Shown here: piece after piece, positions 17,651-26,349 of the stretch
Numbering within the stretch: the stretch's first letter is position 1
How the letters are laid out: every line of letters starts with the position of its first letter
Source: Cognataquiflexum rubidum
GTDB lineage: Bacteria > Bacteroidota > Bacteroidia > Cytophagales > Cyclobacteriaceae
Direction of reading: 5' to 3'
DNA length: 64,000 bases
Assembly: GCF_022538115.1 (NCBI RefSeq)
Contig: NZ_JAKZAL010000006.1
Span: 124,001 to 188,000, forward strand
Notes under the pieces: generated by a model
What the model saw: the letters and a program-made list of their open reading frames with translations, nothing else
The model's database searches: none
What the model was told of the DNA's origin: nothing
Translations under genes and position numbers: made by a program

Positions 17651-18808
17651 CTATTCCTCTTGTAGTAATACTTTGTGTCCGGACTTGATCAAGTCGATGT
17701 CTTTTCTGAAAAGGGCAACATCTGCATGGACCATTTCATGGACCAATCGCTCCAAATTGTATTTGGGTTGCCATCCCAGTTCTTTGTTAGACTTGCTTGG
17801 GTCGCCGATCAGGAGTTCTACTTCTGTTGGTCTGAAATAGGCAGGGTCTACTTTTACCAAGGTATCACCAATATTTACTTTGTATTCATTGACCTGAAGT
17901 TTTTCTTCTGCCAATACGGTATCAATTGAATCCAAGATCCCTACCTCGTCTACTCCCCTTCCTTCGAATCTGAGGTTAAACCCTACTTCTGCAAAGGCCA
18001 TTTTGATGAAGTCCCGTACTCTGGTAGTAACTCCAGTGGCAATCACATAATCAGAAGGTTTTTCTTGTTGGAGTATCAAATACATGGCCTCCACGTAATC
18101 TTTGGCATGGCCCCAATCCCGTTGAGCGTCCAAATTTCCCATATACAGTTCGGACTGAAGTCCCAAGGCTATTTTAGCCACTGCACGGGTGATTTTTCTC
18201 GTGACGAAGGTTTCCCCTCTCAGTGGCGATTCATGGTTAAACAGAATACCATTGCAGGCATACATGCCATAAGCTTCCCGATAATTGACAGTGATCCAAT
18301 AGGCATACATCTTTGCCACGGCATAGGGAGATCTTGGATAGAAAGGTGTTGTTTCGGATTGTGGGACAGCCTGCACCAAGCCATATAATTCTGAAGTGGA
18401 CGCCTGGTATATCCTGGTTTTCTTTTCCATCCCCAATAACCTGACCGCTTCCAATATCCTCAAAGTACCGATGCCATCGGCATTGGCAGTATATTCCGGA
18501 ATATCGAAACTTACCTTGACATGACTCATGGCAGCAAGGTTGTAGATTTCATCCGGTTGGGTTTCCTGAATGATTTTTGTCAAATTCATGGAATCCGTCA
18601 TGTCCCCAAAGTGCAATTTGAAATTGTTATTATCAGCATGAGGATCCTGATACAAGTGATCAATCCTATCGGTATTAAAGAGGGATGTCCTTCTTTTAAT
18701 CCCATGAACCATATATCCCTTGGACAGAAGCAATTCTGACAAATACGCTCCATCCTGTCCTGTGACACCTGTGATTAAGGCCGTTTTTTTTGTATTTCCT
18801 GTACTCAT
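17651..18808 (-). CDS. gmd: GDP-mannose 4,6-dehydratase
   Basis: A 385-residue short-chain dehydrogenase-fold enzyme that converts GDP-mannose to GDP-4-keto-6-deoxymannose, the first step to GDP-L-fucose. The NADP-binding motif [11 protein letters not shown] begins near residue 13, STSELYG holds the catalytic Ser/Thr and Glu, and the YAVAK motif supplies Tyr and Lys. NHESPLRG and [14 protein letters not shown] are Gmd signatures. The start MSTGNTKK at 18,808 is preferred over an extension to 18,931 made of repeat-word DNA. With fcl and manC it forms a complete GDP-fucose set on the same strand. Confidence 0.96.
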   Translation of the reverse strand: MSTGNTKKTALITGVTGQDGAYLSELLLSKGYMVHGIKRRTSLFNTDRIDHLYQDPHADNNNFKLHFGDMTDSMNLTKIIQETQPDEIYNLAAMSHVKVSFDIPEYTANADGIGTLRILEAVRLLGMEKKTRIYQASTSELYGLVQAVPQSETTPFYPRSPYAVAKMYAYWITVNYREAYGMYACNGILFNHESPLRGETFVTRKITRAVAKIALGLQSELYMGNLDAQRDWGHAKDYVEAMYLILQQEKPSDYVIATGVTTRVRDFIKMAFAEVGFNLRFEGRGVDEVGILDSIDTVLAEEKLQVNEYKVNIGDTLVKVDPAYFRPTEVELLIGDPSKSNKELGWQPKYNLERLVHEMVHADVALFRKDIDLIKSGHKVLLQEE

Positions 18809-19089
18809 AATGCTAATATCTTTTTGGTTAACTAATCTATTTATTCCCTCCATCAGTACTAGTTGAAATCCAGAAAACTCCACACTTCCAAACTTCCATA
18901 CTTCCGACTTCCATACTTCCGTACCTCCCACTTCTCACCTTTTACTTCTTACTTCTTACCCTTAAACTGTTGTCATCACTCACCCAACATCAGTCATCCG
19001 TCATCGGACCCCCTTCACCACCTCCCACCCCTTACTTCTTACCATATAGCCAAGCTGCCGTCGTCTGTCGTCCGCGGACTGTTGACAAC
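18809..19089. repeat. Word-repeat block between fcl and gmd
   Basis: This 281-nt spacer has no gene. From 18,868 to 19,085 it consists largely of variant words: ACTTCCAAACTTCCATACTTCC-like units, TTACTTCTTACTTCTTACC, a CATCAGTCATCCGTCATC run, and GTCGTCTGTCGTCCGCGGAC. The units are about 6-9 nt with base changes between neighbours, so they are not plain microsatellites. The ACTTCC and TTACTTC words recur in the 23-25 kb island and near 40.9 kb. Confidence 0.75.
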
Positions 19090-20046
19090 TCAACCAATCT
19101 TCACCCTCTTCAAATCCTCCACATTTTCTAAATACCATTGATAAGTGGATTGGATGCCCTCTTCTAATTGGATTTTGGCAGTCCAGCCTAAGTCTTTCAT
19201 TTTGGAAACATCCAATAATTTTCTAGGGGTACCATCCGGTTTGTCTGTGTCCCAAATGATTTCTCCTTGATGGCCGACAATTTTTTGGATCAGGTTTGCC
19301 AAATCCAAAATGGAGATGTCTTCTCCTACACCGACGTTGTAGAGGTTATCGGGAAGGGTATTTTCCAATGAAAACAATACCGCTTTGGCCAAGTCTTGGA
19401 CATGGAGAAACTCCCTTTTGGGACTCCCTGTACCCCACAAAATGACCGGTAAATTCCCTTTGATTTTAGCCTCATGAAATTTGGTGATCATGGCAGGCAG
19501 GACATGGGAAGTTTCCAAATCAAAATTATCCCTTTCCCCATAGAGGTTGGTTGGCATCAGGCTGATATAGTCTTTCCCAAACTGGGTTCTGATATATTCA
19601 CAGGCTTTTACGCCTGAAATTTTGGCAAGGGCATAGGCTTCATTTGACGGTTCCAAGGCGGAGGTCAATAAATAAGATTCTTTAAGAGGTTGCGGGGCTA
19701 ATTTTGGATAGATGCACGAACTACCCAAAAAAATAAACTTCTCACACCCATAAGCCAATGAAGAGGCAATCAGGTTGTTTTGGATACTCATATTGTCCAT
19801 CAAAAATTGATAGGGATAGGTTTTGTTTGCCATAATCCCTCCAACCCTTGCAGCGGCATCAATCACCACGGCTGGTTTATTGGCAGAAAAGAAATTTTCA
19901 ACGGACGATTGGTTTCTCAAATCCAATTCCTTGCTGGACGTTCCGATTAAATTAGAATAACCATTTTCTTCGAAAGTATTCCATACAGCTGAACCCACCA
20001 TTCCTTTATGTCCCGCAATGAATATTTTTGAATCCTTAGAAATCAT
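19090..20046 (-). CDS. fcl: GDP-L-fucose synthase
   Basis: A 318-residue epimerase/reductase that turns GDP-4-keto-6-deoxymannose into GDP-L-fucose. The dinucleotide-binding motif GHKGMVGSA is near residue 12, AARVGGI near 65 and SSCIYPK near 108 are GDP-fucose synthase signatures, and YALAK near 137 carries the catalytic Tyr and Lys. The length is standard. It lies between gmd and manC, separated from each by repeat-bearing spacers rather than tight operon junctions. The encoded product implies fucose in the surface polysaccharide. Confidence 0.96.
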   Translation of the reverse strand: MISKDSKIFIAGHKGMVGSAVWNTFEENGYSNLIGTSSKELDLRNQSSVENFFSANKPAVVIDAAARVGGIMANKTYPYQFLMDNMSIQNNLIASSLAYGCEKFIFLGSSCIYPKLAPQPLKESYLLTSALEPSNEAYALAKISGVKACEYIRTQFGKDYISLMPTNLYGERDNFDLETSHVLPAMITKFHEAKIKGNLPVILWGTGSPKREFLHVQDLAKAVLFSLENTLPDNLYNVGVGEDISILDLANLIQKIVGHQGEIIWDTDKPDGTPRKLLDVSKMKDLGWTAKIQLEEGIQSTYQWYLENVEDLKRVKIG

Positions 20047-20190
20047 TTTTTTTATTTAAAATAATTTTATTTTCTCATTCTTGCTGCTTATTCAACAAAA
20101 CTGTGAAGTTTAATGCCATTTGCTATGGACTGTCGACTGTGGACTATGGACATTTTTGATTTAATCCCAAAATTTATACCTACCGTATAA

Positions 20191-21186
20191 TCATTTCAAA
20201 TACTCCGGATTTTCCTTTTCCAGTCTTTCATATACCTTCTTGACATCTTGGGCATTGTTTTTATTCAATACCAAGATCGCATCTTCTGTTTCTACTAAAA
20301 TCAAATTTTCAACCCCTACAAATTCCACCAATTTCTTGGTATTCAAAGGAAGGTTTGATCCGGATTTCCTGATATCGTGTTCAGGAATCTGATCATAGAT
20401 CGCCAAGAAGCTCCCCATGTCTGACCACTCGAAATAAGAGGGTACTACTTTTATTTTTTTGGTTTTTTCCATCACTGCATAATCTACACTGATGGAAGGA
20501 ATTTCCATTGATAGTAATTCATTAAGGTAAATGCCATTTTTCTTGAAAAAAACAGTTTTACTTGCGGCATATACTTCCGGTTGGTAATTTTTTAATTCGT
20601 CGAGAAATACTCCTGCTTTAAAGCAGAACATGCCACTGTTCCAAAGAAAATTCCCCGAGTTCACAAAAGTCTCTGCCATTACTTTGGAAGGTTTTTCCCT
20701 AAAGGAGATGACCTCATTGACATCATATTCAATGTACCCAAATCCTGTTTCAGGGTTTTTGGGTGGAAGACCGAATGTGACAATAAAATTGCTTTTTGCC
20801 AAGGCAACGGCGGCATCTACTGCCTTTAGGTATAGCGTTTCATTTTCGATCAAATGGTCTGAGGGTGTGACCAACAGGATATCCTCAGGATCTGCCTCAA
20901 ATGCTGCAAAAGCAATTGCAGCAGCGGTATTTCTTGGGCAGGCTTCTACGATTTCCTGATAATGTGAGATACCCAAATGGGCTAAAATCTCTCTGGAAAG
21001 TTGGTAATTGTCTATACCCCCGACCACATACAATTCATCGCACACCAACTTGTTTCTTTCTACTGCCAATTCAAACAAGGATTTATTATCAAATAGGGGT
21101 AAGTATTGTTTGGGTCTGCTTTTTCTTGAAAGCGGCCATAACCGGCTTCCTACTCCTCCTGATAAGATGACATGGATGGTTTTCAT
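20191..21186 (-). CDS. manC: Mannose-1-phosphate guanylyltransferase
   Basis: A 331-residue nucleotidyltransferase making GDP-mannose from mannose-1-phosphate and GTP. The pyrophosphorylase motif GGVGSRLWPLSR followed by PKQYLPL occupies residues 10-28. TPSDHLI near 110 and FREKP near 168 are conserved. It lacks the phosphomannose isomerase domain of longer bifunctional forms. A start at 21,201 is possible, but MKTIHVILSGG at 21,186 fits the family better. It supplies Gmd. The 144-nt spacer before fcl contains a GGACTGTCGACTGTGGACTATGG-type word repeat at 20,120-20,152. Confidence 0.95.
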   Translation of the reverse strand: MKTIHVILSGGVGSRLWPLSRKSRPKQYLPLFDNKSLFELAVERNKLVCDELYVVGGIDNYQLSREILAHLGISHYQEIVEACPRNTAAAIAFAAFEADPEDILLVTPSDHLIENETLYLKAVDAAVALAKSNFIVTFGLPPKNPETGFGYIEYDVNEVISFREKPSKVMAETFVNSGNFLWNSGMFCFKAGVFLDELKNYQPEVYAASKTVFFKKNGIYLNELLSMEIPSISVDYAVMEKTKKIKVVPSYFEWSDMGSFLAIYDQIPEHDIRKSGSNLPLNTKKLVEFVGVENLILVETEDAILVLNKNNAQDVKKVYERLEKENPEYLK

Positions 21187-21304
21187 AGGGATGTTTAGCA
21201 AAAAAGCTGTCTTTTAGAATTTAAATAATTCAAAACTATATGTATCCTCACACTAGTTTTTACGCTATTTGAAAAGGATATAGAGATAAATTATGGCCAG
21301 GCAT

Positions 21305-22750
21305 TTATTTCAATACCATGTCCATTTTGGGCGTAAATTGACTTTGCTGTTGCGGGAAGGCAGATAGCCATACCGTATGGAGGATAATTTTCATATCCAA
21401 ATAAAGGGACCAGTTTTCCAGGTACCAGATATCTGCTTCTACGCGGTTAATCATGGCTTCATGTTCGGTAGTTTCTCCCCTGTATCCATTGATTTGTGCC
21501 CATCCGGTGACGCCCGGGATAGCATGGTGCCGCAGCATGTAATTATCGATAAGTGCAGAGTACTCCACGGTGTGTTTGAGCATATGGGGACGGGGTCCTA
21601 CCACAGACATTTCACCTTTGAGTACATTAATGAATTGGGGCAGTTCATCGATATTTGTTTTGCGGATTAAGGCTCCTATTTTCGTTATTCTTGGATCGTT
21701 ATCCGTAGCCTGCAGGGTATCGGCCTGGTCATTGACTACCATACTTCGGAATTTAAGGCAGTAAAAGGATTTGTTGTTTTTACCTGATCTTAATTGTTTG
21801 AAAAACAAGGGGCCCGGTGAGGTGAAACGGATCGCCAAGGCCACCAAGGGGAACAGGGTGGTCCCCAATACCAAAAGTATAATGCTTGAAAAGACAATAT
21901 CAAATGCTCTTTTTACTGTTGCATTCAGGTAGCGGCGAAGCGGGGCCTTTCTGGAAAGGATAACAGGGATCTTGCTATTGTTAAAAATCAGGGTATCCAA
22001 TTTTCTGTCAAAATCCATCCCGTCTACATTGGGAATGATCCCCAATAGAATGAAATTCTCATCGGAAAATCTGATTAATTCCTGCAGGAATGCAGGCTTT
22101 ACATCTTGGACACAGTAAATTTCGTGGATTTGGTTTTCCAGACAGAATACCTTAACCTTATCCAATCCTCCAAGATAATTGACCATATCTAATGGGTCTA
22201 CGGGGAGAATATTATCGAAATAACCCAGGTATTTTTTTTGGCCTTTTATCTCCTGAAAGTGGTTTGCCAATTGTTTGGTTTGAGGACTGGCACCGATAAT
22301 GACCACTCTTTTTCGATAAAGCGAGGAAGAATTGGAGAATTTGTAAGCCTTAAACATCACAACGCGAATAACCGTGATAAGAAGGAAAGCCGACAAACCG
22401 ATAGAAGTCAAGGACAACAAACTGATAGGACTTTCGGGGATGTAAATAACCAATGCATAAGCAAAAAGGAAAAACACGCCTGTCAACATTCCAACTCGGA
22501 TCATGATTCCTTTAACAGACCTCAGTTTTTCAATTTGAAAGGCACTGGTAAAGAAGCCAGCCATCAGCCAGCACAGACAAAGCGTGACACTTACCAAAAG
22601 AATGTTTTCTTTCGTCATACTCTCAAAAAAATAAGAGTTGAATTTCTGAAGGAAAAAGAAAACGATGACAAAATCAGAAACTAAAAGCATCAATGGAATA
22701 ATAGCAGAATATTGATACTTGCTTAATGGGGTAAATGAAAAAGCGCTCAT
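21305..22750 (-). CDS. wcaJ: Undecaprenyl-phosphate sugar phosphotransferase (WcaJ-type)
   Basis: A 481-residue initiating enzyme that loads a sugar-1-phosphate on undecaprenyl phosphate. There are four N-terminal hydrophobic segments (about 12-130) and a central nucleotide-binding-like domain (VVIIGASPQTKQLA near 150). A fifth hydrophobic helix precedes the catalytic bacterial sugar transferase domain (SPGPLFFKQLRSG, CLKFRSM, DELPQFINVLKGEMS, VGPRPH). MSAFSFTPLSKYQYS at 22,750 is the preferred start. A second paralogue lies at 27,361 across the repeat island. Glucose-1-phosphate is the usual WcaJ substrate, but the sugar is not proved. Confidence 0.92.
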   Translation of the reverse strand: MSAFSFTPLSKYQYSAIIPLMLLVSDFVIVFFFLQKFNSYFFESMTKENILLVSVTLCLCWLMAGFFTSAFQIEKLRSVKGIMIRVGMLTGVFFLFAYALVIYIPESPISLLSLTSIGLSAFLLITVIRVVMFKAYKFSNSSSLYRKRVVIIGASPQTKQLANHFQEIKGQKKYLGYFDNILPVDPLDMVNYLGGLDKVKVFCLENQIHEIYCVQDVKPAFLQELIRFSDENFILLGIIPNVDGMDFDRKLDTLIFNNSKIPVILSRKAPLRRYLNATVKRAFDIVFSSIILLVLGTTLFPLVALAIRFTSPGPLFFKQLRSGKNNKSFYCLKFRSMVVNDQADTLQATDNDPRITKIGALIRKTNIDELPQFINVLKGEMSVVGPRPHMLKHTVEYSALIDNYMLRHHAIPGVTGWAQINGYRGETTEHEAMINRVEADIWYLENWSLYLDMKIILHTVWLSAFPQQQSQFTPKMDMVLK

Positions 22751-23610
22751 AATAATACTGACTTTAATTATATAGGGTATACTAATTACTATCACTTAAA
22801 AACAGGCAACCAACAAAAATGAAGGTCAAAACAAGACGCAAAAACATGTTTGGGTTATTCATATTTCAACTTGTCAAACAATTATATGCATTTTATTATC
22901 AAATATATGCATTTTATTATTGTATTGTTAGACTCAGTTGAAAATTTTTGAAAAAAAAAACTGGGCTTTTGTTTTTATACAACATGGATTAGGTATTGCA
23001 ATCGATTGCTTAAAATAATTAAGGCCTTTCAAATAACTAAAAAACGATTAATATTGTAATAAATAGGGTAAATTGATATTTCCAATTTCTCCGATCTGGA
23101 TTCCTCCTGCAAATTTTTTTCAGTACAAGGACACCACAACAATCAGAAAAAAACACCCGTCCGCCCTGGTGGAACAATTACAACCATTTCACCCACCTGA
23201 TACCGCGACAACGCGAAGCATTCAACAATTCCAACAAATCCCCCTCAGCAAGAGTACAACTCCTCATTTCATCCTATGTGCCCTATGTCTCTATGTGGTA
23301 AAAAATCCAACATACTGAACCGAATGGTTCAAGTCTCCAGACTTGGACCCCACAATCACCAATTGGTTCAAGTCTCCAGACTTGGACCATTTTACTTTTA
23401 ACTTTATATCTCATGCTTCCACCGCTTACTTCCTACTTCCATCCTTCCCAACTTCCATCCTTCCCACATTTCTCTTGGAATCTTCCCAACCATTTCGGTA
23501 TCTGAGATTCTCCTGCTTAGCACGTAGACAACTCATCATTTAACCTATGTGACCTATGTCTCTATGTGGTAAATAAAAATCCCACATTCTGAACCAAAAG
23601 AATTTTCCCA

Positions 23611-23774
23611 ACCATTTCGGTATTGAAGATTCTCCTGCTTAGCAAATCCATGACCGAAATAACTAACACTCCGACCTCCAAACCATGGGCGGCGGTGCAA
23701 AGGAATAGGTGCTTGTATAAAGTGTCTCGAAGCACCTTGCCCATGGCTAATAATATTTCGCCCACTCCGGGGCT
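23611..23774. repeat. 164-nt structured repeat, copy A
   Basis: First of four copies of identical length. Element positions 4-11 (ATTTCGGT) and 43-50 (ACCGAAAT) are complementary. Positions 73-80 (CCATGGGC) pair with 129-136 (GCCCATGG), enclosing GGTGCTT (98-104) against AAGCACC (120-126). The left part (25-42) matches copy B and differs from C and D. Direction of transcription, if any, is unknown; the stems exist on either strand. It could be a small RNA, a transposon-derived repeat or a protein-binding array. Confidence 0.75.
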
Positions 23775-24121
23775 TTTTTCCGACAAATGGTTCAAGTCTC
23801 CAGACTTGGACCCTTTAATCTATTTACTTCCAACCGAATGGTTCAAGTCTCCAGACTTGGACCCCACTATCAATTGGTTCAAGTCTCCAGACTTGGACCA
23901 TTTTACTTTTAACTTTATATCTCATGCTTCCACCGCTTACTTCCTACTTCCATCCTTCCCAACTTCCATCCTTCCCACATTTCTCTTGGAATCTTCCCAA
24001 CCATTTCGGTATCTGAGATTCTCCTGCTTAGCACGTAGACAACTCATCATTTAACCTATGTGACCTATGTCTCTATGTGGTAAATAAAAATCCCACATTC
24101 GGAACCAAAAGAATTTGCCCT

Positions 24122-24285
24122 ACCATTTCGGTAATGAAGATTCTCCTGCTTAGCAAATCCCTGACCGAAATAACCAACACTCCGACATCCAAACCATGGG
24201 CGGCGGTGCAAAGGGATAGGTGCTTGTATAAAGTGTCTCGAAGCACCTTGCCCATGGCTTATAATATTTCGCCCACTTCGGGGCT
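24122..24285. repeat. 164-nt structured repeat, copy B
   Basis: Same length as copy A with about seven substitutions and no indels. All stem sequences (ATTTCGGT/ACCGAAAT, CCATGGGC/GCCCATGG, GGTGCTT/AAGCACC) are unchanged. It lies exactly 511 nt after copy A, at the end of a duplicated block whose upstream 225 nt are identical to the A copy. Confidence 0.75.
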
Positions 24286-24483
24286 CTTGTCTCAAATTGC
24301 GATTGGTTCAAGTCTCCAGACTTGGACCTCCATTGTTCAAGTCTCCAGACTTGGATCCTTTAATCTATTTACTTCTGACCTCTAACTTTTCACTTAATAT
24401 CCCATACTTCCCTACTTCCTACCTTCCCTTCTTCCCTCCTTCCCGACTTCCATCCTTCCCACATTTCTCTTGGAATTTTCCCT

Positions 24484-24647
24484 ACCATTTCGGTATTGAA
24501 GATTCTCATTCTAAAAAAATCCATGACCGAAATAACCTACACTTCGACCTCCAAACCATGGGCGGCGGTGCAAAGGAATAGGTGCTTATATAAAGTGTCT
24601 CGAAGCACCTTGCCCATGGCTAATGTTATTTCGCCCACTCCGGGGCT
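24484..24647. repeat. 164-nt structured repeat, copy C
   Basis: Same length and stems as A and B. The segment between the two halves of the first stem is of the ATTCTAAA type shared with copy D, rather than CTGCTTAGC as in A and B, so there are two subtypes. Confidence 0.75.
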
Positions 24648-24838
24648 CTTGCCCTGAAGACCAGATTGGTTCAAGTCTCCAGACTTGGACCTCCATTGTT
24701 CAAGTCTCCAGACTTGGACCCTTTAATCTATTTACTTCTGACCTCTAACTTTTCACTTAATATCCCATACTTCCTACCTTCCCTTCTTCCCTCCTTCCCG
24801 ACTTCCATCCTTCCCACATTTCTCTTGGAATTTTCCCT

Positions 24839-25002
24839 ACCATTTCGGTATTGAAGATTCTCATTCTAAAGAAACCCATGACCGAAATAACCAACACTCC
24901 GACCTCCAAACCATGGGCGGCGGTGCAAAGGGATAGGTGCTGGTATAAAGTGTCTCGAAGCACCTTGCCCATGGCTAATGTTATTTCGCCCACTTCGGGG
25001 CT
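24839..25002. repeat. 164-nt structured repeat, copy D
   Basis: Same length as the others and the C/D subtype in its left part. One stem base of GGTGCTT has changed (GGTGCTG); the other stems are intact. It begins 355 nt after copy C. Confidence 0.75.
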
Positions 25003-25668
25003 ATCACCACATTATCCAGCAGAACCCGATTGGTTCAAGTCTCCAGACTTGGACCATTTTACTTTTCACTTTATATCTCATGTTTCCACCGCAAACTTCC
25101 CTACTTCCTACCTTTCCTACTTCCGTCCTTCCCGACTTCTCCACTTCCAACCTTCCCTACTTCCCTACTTCCAAACTCCTCCCAAAGCCCTACCAAAGTA
25201 GTACCAGAGTAGTACCAAAGTAAGGGATAGTGCGACCTTACCCCCCCAATAAAAAACCAAACAACTTAAACTTGTCAACCCTACAACGCGAAGCAGACAT
25301 CCCGACCACCCTCCAACAAAATCCACTCTACGTTAGGAGATATTCCATTCCTACGAGAAAAACCCCCTCAAGGGGGCAGGGGGCAATACGACTACAACCA
25401 CTACAACCATTCCAACCCGACACACCGACAACTCGAAGCAGACAACCATTACACCTGTCCGCCGTGGAGGAACGACTAGAACAATTACAACGACTACAAC
25501 CATACCCCCAACCTGATAACTAGAAAACCCGACAACTCACACCGGTAAACCATTAAAACAACTAGAACAATTACAACGACAACACCCATAACCCCAACCT
25601 AAACTCGACAACCTGACAACGCGCAGCAGAAAACCTGACAACAATTACAACCATTACAACTATTACAA

Positions 25669-26220
25669 CTATTCCCCCAAATCAAACCTACTCACCACCA
25701 CCCATCTCCCTTCTATTCTTTTGAGCAGGGCTATGTCTTTGACTTCCTGCTTGGCATCGAATTTTTGCTTTTTGATAAAATCCCAATAGGCGTCAAATTG
25801 TGTTGCTTTTAGGTCCTTGAAAGCCAAAGTCATGTGTGGATGGTAAGCCCGATCGCTGAGTTCTTCTGTTAGTTTGAGGTCTGTTTTGCAATATTTGGAA
25901 AGCGTTAACTGAAGAGAAAACAGTGCAGGTTCCTCTTTTGTCTTGATAAAAATAACCCTTCTTCCAAAACGGTCAAATCCTGAATACCTCAGGTCAAAAG
26001 GTTTGATCTTGTCAAAAAAGCTTTTGAGAAGTCCATTTAACTTATCCTCTTTCGCTTCATTCCAATTGAACGGCATCTTCAGCGTGATGTGGGCAGGGGA
26101 TTTGAGGGCATACTTGAGGTTGAAATTTTCTTTCAGCTTCAGTTTCAATTCCGTTGCGTTTTGTTGGATTTCACCATCAGGTACGATTGCGATGAAATAC
26201 TTACCTATAGATTTTGCCAT
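25669..26220 (-). CDS. 2'-5' RNA ligase family (LigT/2H phosphoesterase) protein
   Basis: A 183-residue protein of the 2H phosphoesterase superfamily, which acts on 2',3'-cyclic or 2'-5' phosphodiester bonds in RNA or nucleotides. The two catalytic H-x-T motifs are present: HITLKM near residue 44 and HMTLAF near 128, each followed by a hydrophobic residue. A TATATTTG box (TAnnTTTG type) lies on the coding strand only 6 nt before the ATG, at 26,227-26,234. The gene borders the repeat island, its stop being the island's last edge. The physiological substrate is unknown. Confidence 0.85.
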   Translation of the reverse strand: MAKSIGKYFIAIVPDGEIQQNATELKLKLKENFNLKYALKSPAHITLKMPFNWNEAKEDKLNGLLKSFFDKIKPFDLRYSGFDRFGRRVIFIKTKEEPALFSLQLTLSKYCKTDLKLTEELSDRAYHPHMTLAFKDLKATQFDAYWDFIKKQKFDAKQEVKDIALLKRIEGRWVVVSRFDLGE

Positions 26221-26349
26221 TTAACACAAATATAAATCATTTAGAAAAGGAGGATCAGATTTAATCGGAGATTGGGATAAATTGTAATGGGGATTTTTCC
26301 AAAGAAAATTTTAAAATTGTAACTTGAACGGGTAAATAGCTGCAAAACT

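Larger units (their letters stand above)
23326..25055. repeat. Ten-copy palindromic repeat family, core CAAGTCTCCAGACTTG
   Basis: Copies of a 24-nt unit start at 23,326, 23,365, 23,789, 23,840, 23,876, 24,305, 24,334, 24,668, 24,697 and 25,032. Seven-bp core arms flank CC; outward, GGTT faces GGACC, extending the hairpin with one G-U pair. Copies at 24,334 and 24,697 have changed outer bases. They mostly come in pairs 29-51 nt apart, placed 14-30 nt after each 164-nt element. This fits a REP-type family; no matching transposase gene is adjacent. Confidence 0.85.
22751..25668. repeat. Gene-free 2.9-kb composite repeat island
   Basis: No coding sequence is supported. The first 300 nt are AT-rich leader DNA. 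From 23,060 onward the sequence is a mosaic of: (i) four 164-nt copies of a potentially structured element, (ii) ten copies of a 24-nt palindrome with core CAAGTCTCCAGACTTG, (iii) pyrimidine-rich ACTTCC/CCTTCC word repeats, (iv) CCTATGTGACCTATGTCTC words, and (v) ACAACC/ATTACAAC word repeats at 25,240-25,668 related to 23,150-23,240. Open frames here are by-products of low complexity and repeat-length periodicity. Confidence 0.85.

Noticed and set aside
18809-18931. N-terminal extension of Gmd
   Set aside because: The codons derive from word-repeat DNA (translated as [11 protein letters not shown]); MSTGNTKK is directly followed by the NADP-binding motif.
23326-23388. tRNA-like T-arm (GGTTCAAGTC)
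   Set aside because: The resemblance is limited to ten bases; no acceptor stem, D-arm or anticodon arm surrounds it.
23611-25002. Diversity-generating retroelement variable repeats
   Set aside because: There is no reverse transcriptase gene, no adenine-specific variation pattern between copies, and no target protein in the neighbourhood.
23326-25055. CRISPR array
   Set aside because: The repeats are regular palindromes but spacing varies from 29 to 429 nt, spacers are themselves repeats, and there are no cas genes.
23073-25223. Several overlapping open frames of 60-143 codons in the repeat island, including one starting MKILLLSKSMTEITN
   Set aside because: They are made of the 164-nt elements, palindromes and CTTCC words, change frame between units, and have repetitive translations (WFKSPDLD) on the plus strand and equally long frames on the minus strand.
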